In this document: positions 22,236-31,694 of the stretch, piece after piece
Layout of the letters: the number at the start of each line of letters is the position of its first letter
How positions within the stretch are numbered: the first letter of the stretch is position 1
NCBI RefSeq assembly: GCF_964204645.1
Contig: NC_134026.1
Span: 11,436,450 to 11,500,449 of the forward strand
DNA from: Tubulanus polymorphus
Taxonomy: Eukaryota > Nemertea > Palaeonemertea > Tubulaniformes > Tubulanidae
Direction: 5' to 3'
DNA length: 64,000 nt
Notes under the pieces: model-generated
What the model was told of the DNA's origin: nothing
The model's input: only the letters and a program-made list of their open reading frames with translations
Database searches by the model: none
Program-made: the position numbers and the translations under genes

Positions 22236-22676
22236 TTATTTAAGAAAAAAAATTAATAATTTATTCTTTATCATATTCACTAATCCAATAATAGTTGCAC
22301 TTACAACTGTAATTAAAAATAAAATAATATGTTCAGCAGCAAAGTTAAGAATATTTCCAGCAGATTTTAAAACAAAACCAACAATTTATGCTATAACTCC
22401 GGGTAAAGCTGCAGCAGATTTTTTAGATAGTTCCCATAAATATTTTGCTAATTTTATTAAACCTTCCTTAACTTTATCTTGTATTGAATTATTACTCGGG
22501 GGTTTATCAGGTGGTTTAGGACTTGGTGTAGATTTTAATGAATTTGATATAACTAAACCTATTGTTGTAAATACCATAGTTACAGATGTTAGAATTGAAA
22601 GAATTGTGATACCTTCTAACTTAAATAATAATCTTATTCTATCTTTCAATGATATATCAGAATCTGGTTTTATCAA
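22236..22676 (-). pseudogene. Membrane protein, Pro-rich linker, one in-frame stop
   Basis: ATG at 22676. An N-terminal polar helix is followed by a hydrophobic segment (ITILSILTSVTMVFTTIGLV, about residues 24-43), a Pro/Ser linker (STPSPKPPDKPPSNN) and an amphipathic helix ending AAALPGVIA. There a TAA (22386-22388) interrupts; the same frame stays open afterwards for about 48 more codons with further hydrophobic stretches and stops at 22236, abutting the capsid ATG. Two or three membrane segments in total. Similar proteins accompany capsid genes in animal Maverick-like elements (recollection). Possibly an inner membrane or cement protein; unproven. Confidence 0.6.
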
Positions 22677-22697
22677 TAAATCTTTAAAAATAACTTT

Positions 22698-23101
22698 TTA
22701 TTTCTTAATATGATTGAGATCATATGATTTTAATAATATGTCTCTTTCTTTTTCCTGAAATTCTTAGCTATATTTGAAATCATCTATTTCTTTTTTTAAA
22801 GCCGACTTTCTGCTTTCATATTCAGGTTCATCGATTACTTTAAGATTTTTATCTAATTCTAATTGTTTTAATTCTTCATATGCATCAGATAATGTTTTTC
22901 TAACACGGTTATTTTAGAAAATCTCATCTTAATATTAACAATTTCATCAGCTGATTTTTGTACACCTTTAATTTCTCTACGTGCTTGTTCAGGAAATGTT
23001 TCTAATTCTTCATCAGTTAAATCAATAAATCCTTTTTCTGATAAAAGCATCTGATTTATTCCAATTCCAGTGCCAGATGTATTTGAAATACTATTCACCA
23101 A
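22698..23101 (-). pseudogene. Coiled-coil protein of provirus, frameshifted
   Basis: ATG at 23101. The first frame reads MVNSISNTSGTGIGINQMLL then an acidic helix (DLTDEELETFPEQARREIKG). A shift near 22910 leads to RKTLSDAYEELKQLELDKN and SRKSALKKEIDDFKYS, then one stop and KERDILLKSYDLNHIKK to the stop at 22698-22700. The whole is a helical, charged protein of about 130 residues, probably forming a coiled coil. It lies between the minor capsid candidate and the membrane protein in a compact minus-strand run. Confidence 0.5.
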
Positions 23102-23109
23102 TTCTCTAA

Positions 23110-23874
23110 TTGAATTAACTGTTTCTATCTTGTTTCAACCTGTGATCCTAAAATACAAATTAAATAAATTCTAATAGATTGATTTATTCTTTGTATACCT
23201 GAATTGGAAAAACCTTCACTACTTTCTAAGATGAAATTAATCCAACCATTATTATTATCAATTATGATAAGCTTCAAATCTATGCATATAATCAATTCTT
23301 TTTTATTTCAAACTGTTCACCAACACCATGTAATTTTACCATGCGCTCAAAACTCGGAACTAATATCTATATTATATTCATTACATATTTTATAAAACTT
23401 AGATGGATTAATATTATTATCCAATTCTTTAAAATATTTTGATCCAGGTAAAGGACATTCTAATTCGTTTAATGTAATTCTAATTTGAAAATATGTGTGA
23501 AATCTAAATATTGTATGAGTTAATTTTAAATCAGAATAATTCAAATTTGTATTTAAGTTATTAAGATGATTGTTCCAACTTATACCATATCCTGTTGTTG
23601 CATAATAAACAGCAAAATTCAATTGATTCTGCCAATATTTCGTATTAGATTTTATTTTATATATATTATATTCATCTCGAGTAAAAGTAACTTCATATGT
23701 ATTAAATACATTTTCCATTCTAGAAATAGAAAACTTTGTTTCAGTAACATAAATTTCTAAATTAACTAATGGATTTAAAACAGAATTTTTATATTTAATA
23801 TCTATATTAAAATCTATTGCTGGAATATTATATTTAATTGATTTATTATATTGGAAAGCTTTTGGAAACCCCAT
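23110..23874 (-). pseudogene. Candidate minor capsid (penton-like) protein of provirus
   Basis: ATG at 23874; 175 codons open, then shifted frames to about 23110 (GWINFILESSEGFSNSGIQR, SIRIYLICILGSQ). The N-terminal half is beta-rich with alternating polar and hydrophobic residues (YNIPAIDFNIDIKYKN, NLEIYVTETKFSIS). The middle has FRFHTYFQIRI and ECPLPGSKYF. Size (about 250 residues), beta character and place next to the major capsid gene fit the single jelly-roll minor capsid of Polinton-like viruses. The identification rests on context and recollection of similar sequences, not on a search. Confidence 0.5.
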
Positions 23875-23890
23875 TTATATAATTAATTAA

Positions 23891-23998
23891 TCATTTAAAT
23901 AATCTATCTTGTTCTTCAATTGTTATATTACCATTTAAACTAATAATATAATCTAATGTATTTTTTTATTTATTTATTTCTTTTATATTAGATTTCAT
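23891..23998 (-). pseudogene. Tiny provirus ORF, one in-frame stop
   Basis: ATG at 23998 and stop at 23891-23893, 35 codons with a TAA at codon 11. The second part reads NTLDYIISLNGNITIEEQDR, a helix-turn pattern. It overlaps the end of the membrane gene upstream by about 10 bp and ends 17 bp before the minor capsid ATG, so it fits the compact gene order. Function unknown. Confidence 0.35.
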
Positions 23999-24244
23999 TA
24001 TTACCTTTTATATTTAATTTTGAACTTATTCCGGTTAAAACACTTGATGATAATCCTAGCACACCAATTGATATAGTTAAAGGTGTTAATGAACTGAATA
24101 TTGCTAAAAATGTTATTACAGAACTAATTGTAACTGAACCACTAATTATAAAATAATATATAATTTTAGATTTTAAATATTTTTTCTTTTCAATTTTAAA
24201 AATCATTTTGAAAATTCTAATATTTGTTTTTCAAAATATAATTT
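23988..24244 (-). pseudogene. Coiled-coil/transmembrane protein of provirus (5' part fused or lost)
   Basis: The minus-strand frame ends at 23988 with two hydrophobic segments: YYFIISGSVTISSVITFLAI and LTPLTISIGVLGLSSSV, then TGISSKLNIKG. Upstream, in shifted frame, is a helical stretch YFEKQILEF. The plus-strand fragment at 35540-35832 encodes the same protein with its own start (MEDKMDGIDIIP), showing what the intact order was. Here the N-terminal motif DNIDIIPHDISK is joined directly to the polymerase-like segment upstream, implying an internal deletion. Probably a virion or membrane-active protein; function unproven. Confidence 0.6.
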
Positions 24245-24466
24245 TTATTTAGTTTTACTGATATCATGAGGAATAATGTCAATATTATCAACTTTAGATA
24301 TTATTTTAGATCTAATACCTATAAATTCAATCATTTCCTCACCACCTAATTCATCTTTTAATTTACTGGGCACCTTTTTATTACAATTGTTAAACAATTC
24401 ATGATCTTTTGGATAATTACTAAAGTCGAAATGGAAAATTATCTTATTAATGGATAATTTTCCATT
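24245..24466 (-). pseudogene. C-terminal remnant of provirus DNA polymerase B (tentative)
   Basis: The frame carries IIFHFDFSNYPKDHELFN, NKKVPSKLKDELGG and EEMIEFIGIRSKIIS. This run (aromatic DFSNYP, K-x-KDEx-GG, EF-x-G-x-RSK) is what I associate with the C-terminal part of the protein-primed family B polymerase of animal Maverick-like elements. The polymerase active-site part is absent because the Penelope-like element abuts at 24467. The apparent N-terminus of the open frame (24467-24514) is Penelope sequence read backwards. Identification is from memory and should be tested by profile search. Confidence 0.5.
24430..24466. repeat. 14-bp inverted repeat at provirus/Penelope junction
   Basis: AATGGAAAATTATC, nine-base loop, GATAATTTTCCATT. 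It ends exactly where the Penelope-like coding sequence begins, so it may have formed at the insertion event. Confidence 0.75.
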
Positions 24467-25990
24467 GCTTAATATAACCTGGCTAAACATCTCGATAAAA
24501 TCATTAAACCGCATATACCGTCAAAATTCATGTTAAATAGCACTTGGGAGTATCTTAAAAAACTAAAACAATTCGTTTTTAAACCTTCTGATATCCTTAT
24601 AAGTTTTGATGTAGAGTCACTATTCACTAATGTTCCATTGAAAGAAACCATACATATAGTTTCCGATTATGTATATGCTTCTGAGTCTAAACCTTCATAT
24701 GATCAGGCTACATTCAAATAATTACTGAAAATCGCAACTTCGGGATTGTTTATGTACAATGATCGTATTTTCAAGCAGGTTGATGGGGTCACCACGGGCA
24801 GCCCCTTAGGCCCAACCTTTGTCTTGCCCATTTTGAAAACTTGCTCCTCTCCAAAACTAATTACAAACCAACATAATACCTGAAATACTTGGATGATATT
24901 TTCGGCATATTTCGAAATGAATCCACTTACAGACTATTTTTTGAAGAATTGAATCGCCTCCATTCTAACCTGAAATTCACTTTTGAACTGGGTCCTAATC
25001 TATTACCTTTTCTCGATACCGAAATACAAATTCCGTTAGAAACCGGTGGTGACTTTATATCTCGAGTGTACAGTAAAGCTTCCAACACAGGCCTACTTTT
25101 GAACTTCAACGCCATGTGCCCGTACAAATAGAAAATAGGACTCATCAATACCATGCTTTTTCGTGCCTACAATATTTGCAGTGACTGGACCATCTTTTCA
25201 GAAGAAATCAATTTCTTGAAAAATCTGTTTAAAATCTAATGCGTTTCCTATTCATGTCATCGATCAATGTATCAATAGATTTTGAAATCAAAACAGAACT
25301 CCGAACCTAAACCGAAACCTGTAGATGAAGATGGAATTGATCTATTCATTTCATTACCGTATATTGGTAACCCGTCAATCCTATTTGCCCGAAAATTAAA
25401 ATATCTATTTAAAAGGAAATTCGAAATCAACTTGAAATGCGCATTCACGACGACCAAAATTAAGAATTTTTTCTCTTTGAAATGTGCTACCCCTAAATCG
25501 CTGAAGGCTAAAGTCATATATAAATTTAATTGTTTATGTGACATAAACACTTCCTATATTGGGAAAACTAAACGACATTTGGCCATCAGGATTAAAGAAC
25601 ACAGATCAATGACTTCTGCGATTGGACAACATCTCGCAACTTGTCACACTTGTGATCAGGAATTCAGTGACAACAAATTCAAAATTCTAGACAAAGGTTC
25701 ATCTGATCTCGACTGTAAAATTAGGGAAGCCCTGTTTATTAAAGCGCAACGACCCTCCTTAAATCAACGATTATTTCAAAACGTCTAATCCTTTAATCCT
25801 AAATGTATTCAAATAATTAGCTTGTAATTAAATACTTGGTTTGTAATTAGCTTAGAATTTAGCACTTGTAATTTTGTAACATATGTTGTATATAAACCTG
25901 TAGTTTAAGCATTTGATTCACTTGTATTTCACCTGATGAGGGGATATGATCCCGAAAACGTGTTAATAAACTGTCTTTACTCATTAGAAA
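24467..25990 (+). mobile_element. Penelope-like retroelement with GIY-YIG endonuclease, 5' truncated and broken
   Basis: Coding starts inside the reverse transcriptase (YNLAKHLDKIIKPHIPSKF), then ISFDVESLFTNVPL, TTGSPLGPT, and the catalytic box YLKYLDDIFGIF near 24880, followed by the thumb (LLPFLDTEIQ). The C-terminus (25282-25788) has the linker typical of the group and a GIY-YIG domain: VIYKFNCLCD ... SYIGKTKRHLAIRIKEH. Lesions: TAA near 24720, frameshift near 24815, TAG at 25129, stops near 25240. The 3' region has ACCTGATGAGGGGATATGAT and GAAAACGTGTTAATAAAC, typical of Penelope tails. Family calls are secure; activity is excluded for this copy. Confidence 0.9.
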
Positions 25991-26065
25991 ATGAGGTTTT
26001 TAGTGTTATCCCCTCTATGGTTAATGTATTAAGTGTTTAATATTTTACATCCCCCAGCAATTGTT

Positions 26066-26995
26066 CTATGACAATATTGATTGGGAGGACCACAGACTTA
26101 AGGTCTTAATGTACAATTTTCATTACGCTGAAAATGAATTTCATTTTTCTGCCGAACGATTAAGTCACGATATTTTTATTATTAAACCTCATTAATGCGA
26201 TTCTGTTAAAGACGAAACAAGGTTATTCTGATGCCTTGAATCATGTCCCAGCCAAAATATCTATATCAATCAAGATTTGGATACAAAACCCATTTAATAG
26301 AGCAATTTCAGCACCTTCGTCTACAAGATTCATATCAACCACGTAGGCCTACAACTGCAAGGCCCTATTGATGAATAATGAAAACAAAAACAGAACGATA
26401 TTTCTGAATGCAAAATACTCTGATGCACAGTCGATAGGTAGGTCAACCGGACAAACGTACGCATCAAAACGTCGCACAGAATGCAATGCCAGCGTTTGTG
26501 TCGCTGAGGCAGGCCGATGGAATTTTACAATAAACTGTTAGTCAACAAGATTATTCTGATGCCTTACATCATGTCCCAGCCAAAATATCTATATCAATCA
26601 AGATTTGGATACAAAACCCATTCAATATAACATTTTTAGCGCATTCGTCTACAAGATTCATATCAACCACGTAGGCCTACAACTGCAAGGCCCTATTGCT
26701 GAATAATGAAAACAAAAACAGAACAAAATTTCTGAATGCAAAATACTCTGATGACAGTCGATAGGTAGGTCAACCGGACAAACGTACGCATCAAAACGTC
26801 GCACAGAATGCAATGCCAGCGTTTGCGTCACTGAGGCAGCCCGATGGAATTTTACAATAAACTGTCAGTCAACTGATTGATGATACAGCATGGTTATTCT
26901 CGGCGTACTTAACTATGATATTTTTCACCAATAAACAACTCTGGTTAAATTGAGTAAAATAATCTATATTTATCGGTGATATCGTATCATGGTTG
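26066..26995 (+). repeat. Dispersed repeat R1, right copy with 328-bp internal tandem duplication
   Basis: The outer parts match 19607-19976 in inverted orientation. Internally, a 328-bp unit starting at TTATTCTGATGCCTT (26223) repeats from 26551 to about 26874 with few differences (AACGATATTT against AACAAAATTT, TGCACAG against TGACAG). The two R1 copies bracket the provirus capsid block and the Penelope-like element. No ORF. Confidence 0.85.
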
Positions 26996-28277
26996 GGTGG
27001 AAGTTTACCGTTTGATGTTTCGTGTCATCATCAAATGGTTTTAACTTTATTTAGTAAAGGCGTTCAAGAACACCTGTTGATTTCTGCAGTTAATCCAATC
27101 ATAGAGGAGACCGCTCTCTGATTGGCTTTCTAAAACTGATATTTTTGCCTTCAGCTTTTCGCAAAAACTTCCTGTAAATTTCAACTGGATAATGCTCTAA
27201 TGCTTGATTAGTACGAATACATACTCAGTCGCTTAACTTAAGTAACTTAAATTTGCCCCATTTGTATAGCAATAGGCTAAGCCTAGGGCTGGCCTAAAGA
27301 GACTGTTATTTCTGGTTATGAAAATTGCACAAACATGACTTATTCAATTGAGGTTATTAACTACGGGAAAACATTTTGTCAAAAGAAAAGAAAATTTTTC
27401 TTGGAGATAATGATACACATTAGAAAATGAATTTCTTTCAGTAGTCAACTGGCAGTTTTGTGCAATCTCAACAAGAGCATATCATTTTAGTACAATGCCT
27501 TTACATGGGACCATTTGGCAGCAAAGCTGCTGCTAGGTGTTGCTATTGCTACTTATTGTTTAATGTGTAAGACTCTTTGCTTGCACAATCTTTACATTAG
27601 GCCTTTGTCTATTTTATTTCCAGAGCATACAATGCATTAAGTATGTGAGGATAAAATCGAACTGAAAATAAATACCGTTACCTTTCTCAGGGTGAATGAA
27701 ATGTGTTTGGTGTCATATACTGCTGGAAACATTGAGTGAAATTCATACTTGAAATCTTCATAGCTCTCTGAATTAGAAGAACATTATTGACGCATGCCAG
27801 ATGAACTGAGTTAATAACCCATTTGCAACTACGTTTGATTTTGTTCCAGTATCCCTATAATGGATTTCAAGGCCTCAAATACATATAGCAAATTGGCAAT
27901 ATTTAATTGTAAGTAATAAAAGATTTTATATGAACTGCAACCAGGTGGACCATTTCAATTGTAATACTCTTATTGCCCAATAAAAAGGATTAAAAGCATT
28001 GTCATGTCACATTCCTGGCATAGCATTTCATTTTTGAAATGAATTCCATGAGTAAAAGCAGGTTTTGTTTATGATCACATTTTTTGTCACCTAATATGCT
28101 CATTTTCATCCAAATTGGCTGTTTTATTATTTTTAAATTGGATTACAGATTTCATGGAATTGATTTAATTGATGGGGCAGAAAAACATCTTTTTAAATTT
28201 TTTCTTAAAACATGGAATTCATTGCTAACTAGCAGAGTAGGAGCAAATACATATAAATAATAATATTATAATACTGA
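26996..28277. other. No gene seen
   Basis: AT-rich unique-looking DNA without open frames above 60 codons and no motif recognised. Confidence 0.6.
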
Positions 28278-28278
28278 A

Positions 28279-28317
<39 letters not shown>

Positions 28318-28412
28318 ATATATATATATATAATGACCTGAGATCTGACTCATCGAAAAAGTATAAAAAATATATATAATGACCTGAGATCTGACTCATC
28401 GAAAAAGTAGCT
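28278..28412. repeat. AAAT/AT microsatellite and 46-bp duplication
   Basis: About ten AAAT units run into (TA)n. The segment TAATGACCTGAGATCTGACT plus CATCGAAAAAGTA then occurs twice, starting at 28331 and 28377. Confidence 0.9.
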
Positions 28413-29261
28413 CGAATTAGTCATCAATTAGTCATTTATTCATCATTCACTGCGTGCGTATAGTTCACATACAACCCGTGGTGGCGCCATTTATAAGGTT
28501 ATCTATGACAATCTGCAAAAGCACATGTGCGCACTAGTATGCATAGCCTCTATATAATCGATAAAATAAACATCATTTGTTCTCCGCATTAACAGACCTA
28601 CAATGCTACCCACTTATATAATATCATCATGTTTTAAACAACGGTAGCAACTGTATACAATGGCAAGAGTTTATTAATTGAAATCACTCCCAAAATATCG
28701 CATGAAATGTCTAGGGAAATGACTGGAAGCCGCGAGCGTTTGTCAGAGATGACGTCAGAAACATCCACCTGAACGTGTAGAAATTGACGATTTATAAGTC
28801 GTATTTCTCAGTAATGGCTGAACTAAAATTCAAACCAGTAGCATATTTGATATTTGTGAATACATCAGATTTGAAAATGACTTTTACACAATATTCTATT
28901 TTGATGGCATTTGCTCTTTAAAGTGGACTATAATGTGGTATAATGTGGTCACCTGTGACGGTGGAGACAATAAATGATCTCGAGGACTCTGCCTGTAAAC
29001 CGGAGACTGGGTCATTTGAAAATTGTTCCAATGGAGGCCCCAGGTAACAGAAATTTAGATAGCAAACAAATATGTAAAGTAGTTTAATTGCCTGTGAATT
29101 AAGTACCGATGAGTATGATCATTTTATGCAGTACTGAAGATCTCAACCCGGGGATGCAACATTCTTATTTACTGTGAACCACTGGCTTCAGTAAGCTTTG
29201 AACTGGCAGCAGTTCTTTGAAGGCTACAGTAAGCCGTTATTTGTTTGTTTTCATTTAATAA

Positions 29262-29470
29262 GGGTTTTCTGTTACATCGCAGAAAACCCTACTGAGATTC
29301 GCGTGATTATCATTAGGGTTTTCTGTTTCTTCATAGAAAACCCTATTGAGATTTGCGTGATTAGTATTATTAGGGTTTTCTGTTACATCACAGAAAACCC
29401 TATTGAGATTCGCGTGATTATTAGGGTTTCTGCTGCCTCGGCAGAAACCCTATTGGATTCCTGCTGATTA
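29262..29470. repeat. Four-copy hairpin array, about 54-bp unit
   Basis: Each unit is AGGGTTTTCTGT, loop, ACAGAAAACCCT, then ATTGAGATTCGCGTGATTAT. Units start at 29262, 29316, 29373 and 29424. The fourth has changed both arms together (AGGGTTTCTGC / GCAGAAACCCT). The 89-codon open frame over it is a product of the repeat, not a gene. Confidence 0.9.
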
Positions 29471-29836
29471 TTATTTTAACATATTTTCCACTGAGTTTCG
29501 TCACATAAAAATCATCTTCTATTAGATTTGACTACTAACAACTTTGAAATGAAATGTTAAACTGATAATAATATAACAGTCTCTTTCTGCGCGTAGTTTC
29601 TATGGATGTACTGTGCTTCCTATTTTAAACTTGAAGTTACTTAAAGATAACACCGGTGGAAATAGCAATCATCAATCATGGCGCGCACACTGGCGCGAAT
29701 CTGTAAATTTGTGACGTCATTTCATAAATAAATAAAGAAGGAAGGCTCCGAGAATATCCAAATCACATGTTACTGTGAATAACGGGGGTTCGACCATTCA
29801 CAAGTTAAAAATGTACTTCCTTGTTTGTGATTTTAT

Positions 29837-30530
29837 ATTTTCAAAAAAATATTTTTCACAATATGAAAAATTATTCAAATAAAATTCATATGATGTCACA
29901 TATCAGAGGGTGGCTGAATATTGAGTCTTGGAAGCGAAACCTCTTCCAATGTATGGCTGCCGAAGCTAAGACACCGGGGCGTATTATTAGATCCTTTTAA
30001 ATCCTGGAATTTACCACTAAAATATTCAGACCTCGACCTATACCTTTAGTTTGCTGCTTAGTATTTTCAGGTCACAACAATTATTCCATTATTCCTGAAG
30101 ATGACTATTAGGATATGAGCATTTAAAATTCGCACATATACGGGCCCTAGTCCAATGAAACATTCGCCATTAATGGCTTTCCTATAATTATTTTAGTAGC
30201 GCCGGAATTCCCTGTATATCCCAAAAACAGCCAATCACATTCGCTCGTAGAGACGGCACCCCCAATCAAGGTCATTGCAATTTTATACGCAAGAGCTAAG
30301 AATTTTCTCGCCAAAGATTACAGTTTATCGTCGAATTTAAACAAAGTTGACCATGTCATCGACGGAGATTCGTCATGTCTTCAATCGCATCGATTATTCG
30401 TCGTTTGACCCGAGAACCAATGAAAAAAATGCTCACATAAAAAAACGTACCGAGATTTTACATGAATTGGCTCAATGCCAACCTCATATTACTGACAAAG
30501 GTAAACCAAAAAGCGATACCAGCTTAATGT
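29837..30530 (+). repeat. Dispersed repeat R2, copy 1, with small coding-like frame
   Basis: Two blocks match 42674-43145: block a (29837-30073, beginning TTCAAAAAAATATTTTTCAC and including GAGGGTGGCTGAATATTGAG) and block b (30347-30520). Block b has a 61-codon frame from 30347 with FDPRTNEKNAHIKKRT and EILHELAQCQPH, conserved as protein in the second copy and partly in a third at 45775-45885. The small frame may be an exon of a transposon gene; the family is not recognised. A segment at 30845-30985 is the inverted match of 42455-42580. Confidence 0.6.
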
Positions 30531-30668
30531 AGCCTTCAAGGAACTGCTGCTAGTTCACAGCATACTGAAGCCATTGGTTCACATTAAATAAGAAAGTAAT
30601 AAACCAACTTAATGAAGCCAAGAATATAAAGAGAATGAACACATAGACCTCATCATGAACATTAACTA

Positions 30669-30732
30669 AAAATATAGCTGCAAAGCAGCGATAACGGGTT
30701 TTCTGCACAGTCTAAGAATCCTGTTCAACGGT
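30669..30732. repeat. 60-bp repeat R3, second copy inverted at 17477-17540
   Basis: ATATAGCTGCAAAGCAGCGA ... GGGTTTTCTGCACAGTC, then AGAATCCTGTTCAACGG. The other copy (minus strand at about 17477-17540) is joined to a LINE reverse-transcriptase fragment. It contains a GCTGC-AAA-GCAGC hairpin. Confidence 0.7.
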
Positions 30733-31694
30733 TCAACGGTTAACACATAAGAGGTAGGTTGACAAACAGTCAATTACATCTACTTGAAACCATGGACAAC
30801 TGGACCAGATGGTCCTATTTGACTCTGGAAAATCGACTGTTAAGATAAAATAAGAAAGATAAAATACAATATAAACTTCTAGAACTTTGAAGTCACGAAT
30901 TAAAAAGATTTTTCAAGCAATGCCCTACTCCAAACAACCTCTAGCTTTCAAGGTAAACCACACTTTGCCCACGGGTAATTTATTTATTTACTATCATCTG
31001 TTACATAAAAAACAGTTTTGTAAACAAGCAGCTGTAACTCCTGGAGTAAAATCTGACGGAAGTCAATATCTGTGCCAGCAGACCCATACACCATCTGTGA
31101 AAGGTATGAAAAATTATAATTAGAGCCCCAGGCGGCACTATAGCCAGCCTGCAATATTCGCCTTTCGTGAATGGTTCTTTGTTTCCGAATACACTCTCTG
31201 CTTTACACAGTACACAATCATTTTTTTTGACAGACAGGGAGATTGCTGTAACAATTACTTCAGCAGTGGTGTTGGATGTGCAGCGAATACAGTGGCGATA
31301 TGCATGGCAATAGTTAACTACGGCAATAGTAAACTGAATGACGTTTCATTACATGCCATGTGATAGCAAAACGTTAGAGCCCATAGCTTGTTACAATTGA
31401 GAAAATAAAACATAAATTCGGATCTTTATCATTTATTCAAAACACATCATAAAAATCTAATTACAGAAAGCCTACAGAATTAACTGTGATTTTGCCTAGG
31501 AGCAAGAGAGGCACGAATTTAGCTCGGATCCAGTTTTCTTCAAGTTCTAGGCACGACTGTTTTCCTCATGAGCCATGCTCGCTTACTTACTTTTTCATGG
31601 TAGTGAGTTGGTATTTTGACAATACCTGATTCTTCAACTCTACTGATTTCGACCTGCCTAGCTTTTTGCTTTTAAGCGGGCTGCTCGTATCTTC

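Noticed and set aside
29262-29300. TTAGGG-like start as interstitial telomere
   Set aside because: Only one AGGG per 54-bp unit, not a TTAGGG tandem.
29198-29467. 89-codon plus-strand frame with repeated IRVFCYI segments
   Set aside because: Created by the hairpin array; each unit reads in a different frame.
29262-29470. CRISPR-like reading of the evenly spaced palindromic repeat
   Set aside because: Eukaryotic context, no unique spacers of constant length, no cas genes; it is a simple tandem hairpin repeat.
30887-31123. Plus-strand 78-codon frame
   Set aside because: Much of it is the reverse complement of the R2/hAT-adjacent sequence at 42455-42580; no independent support.
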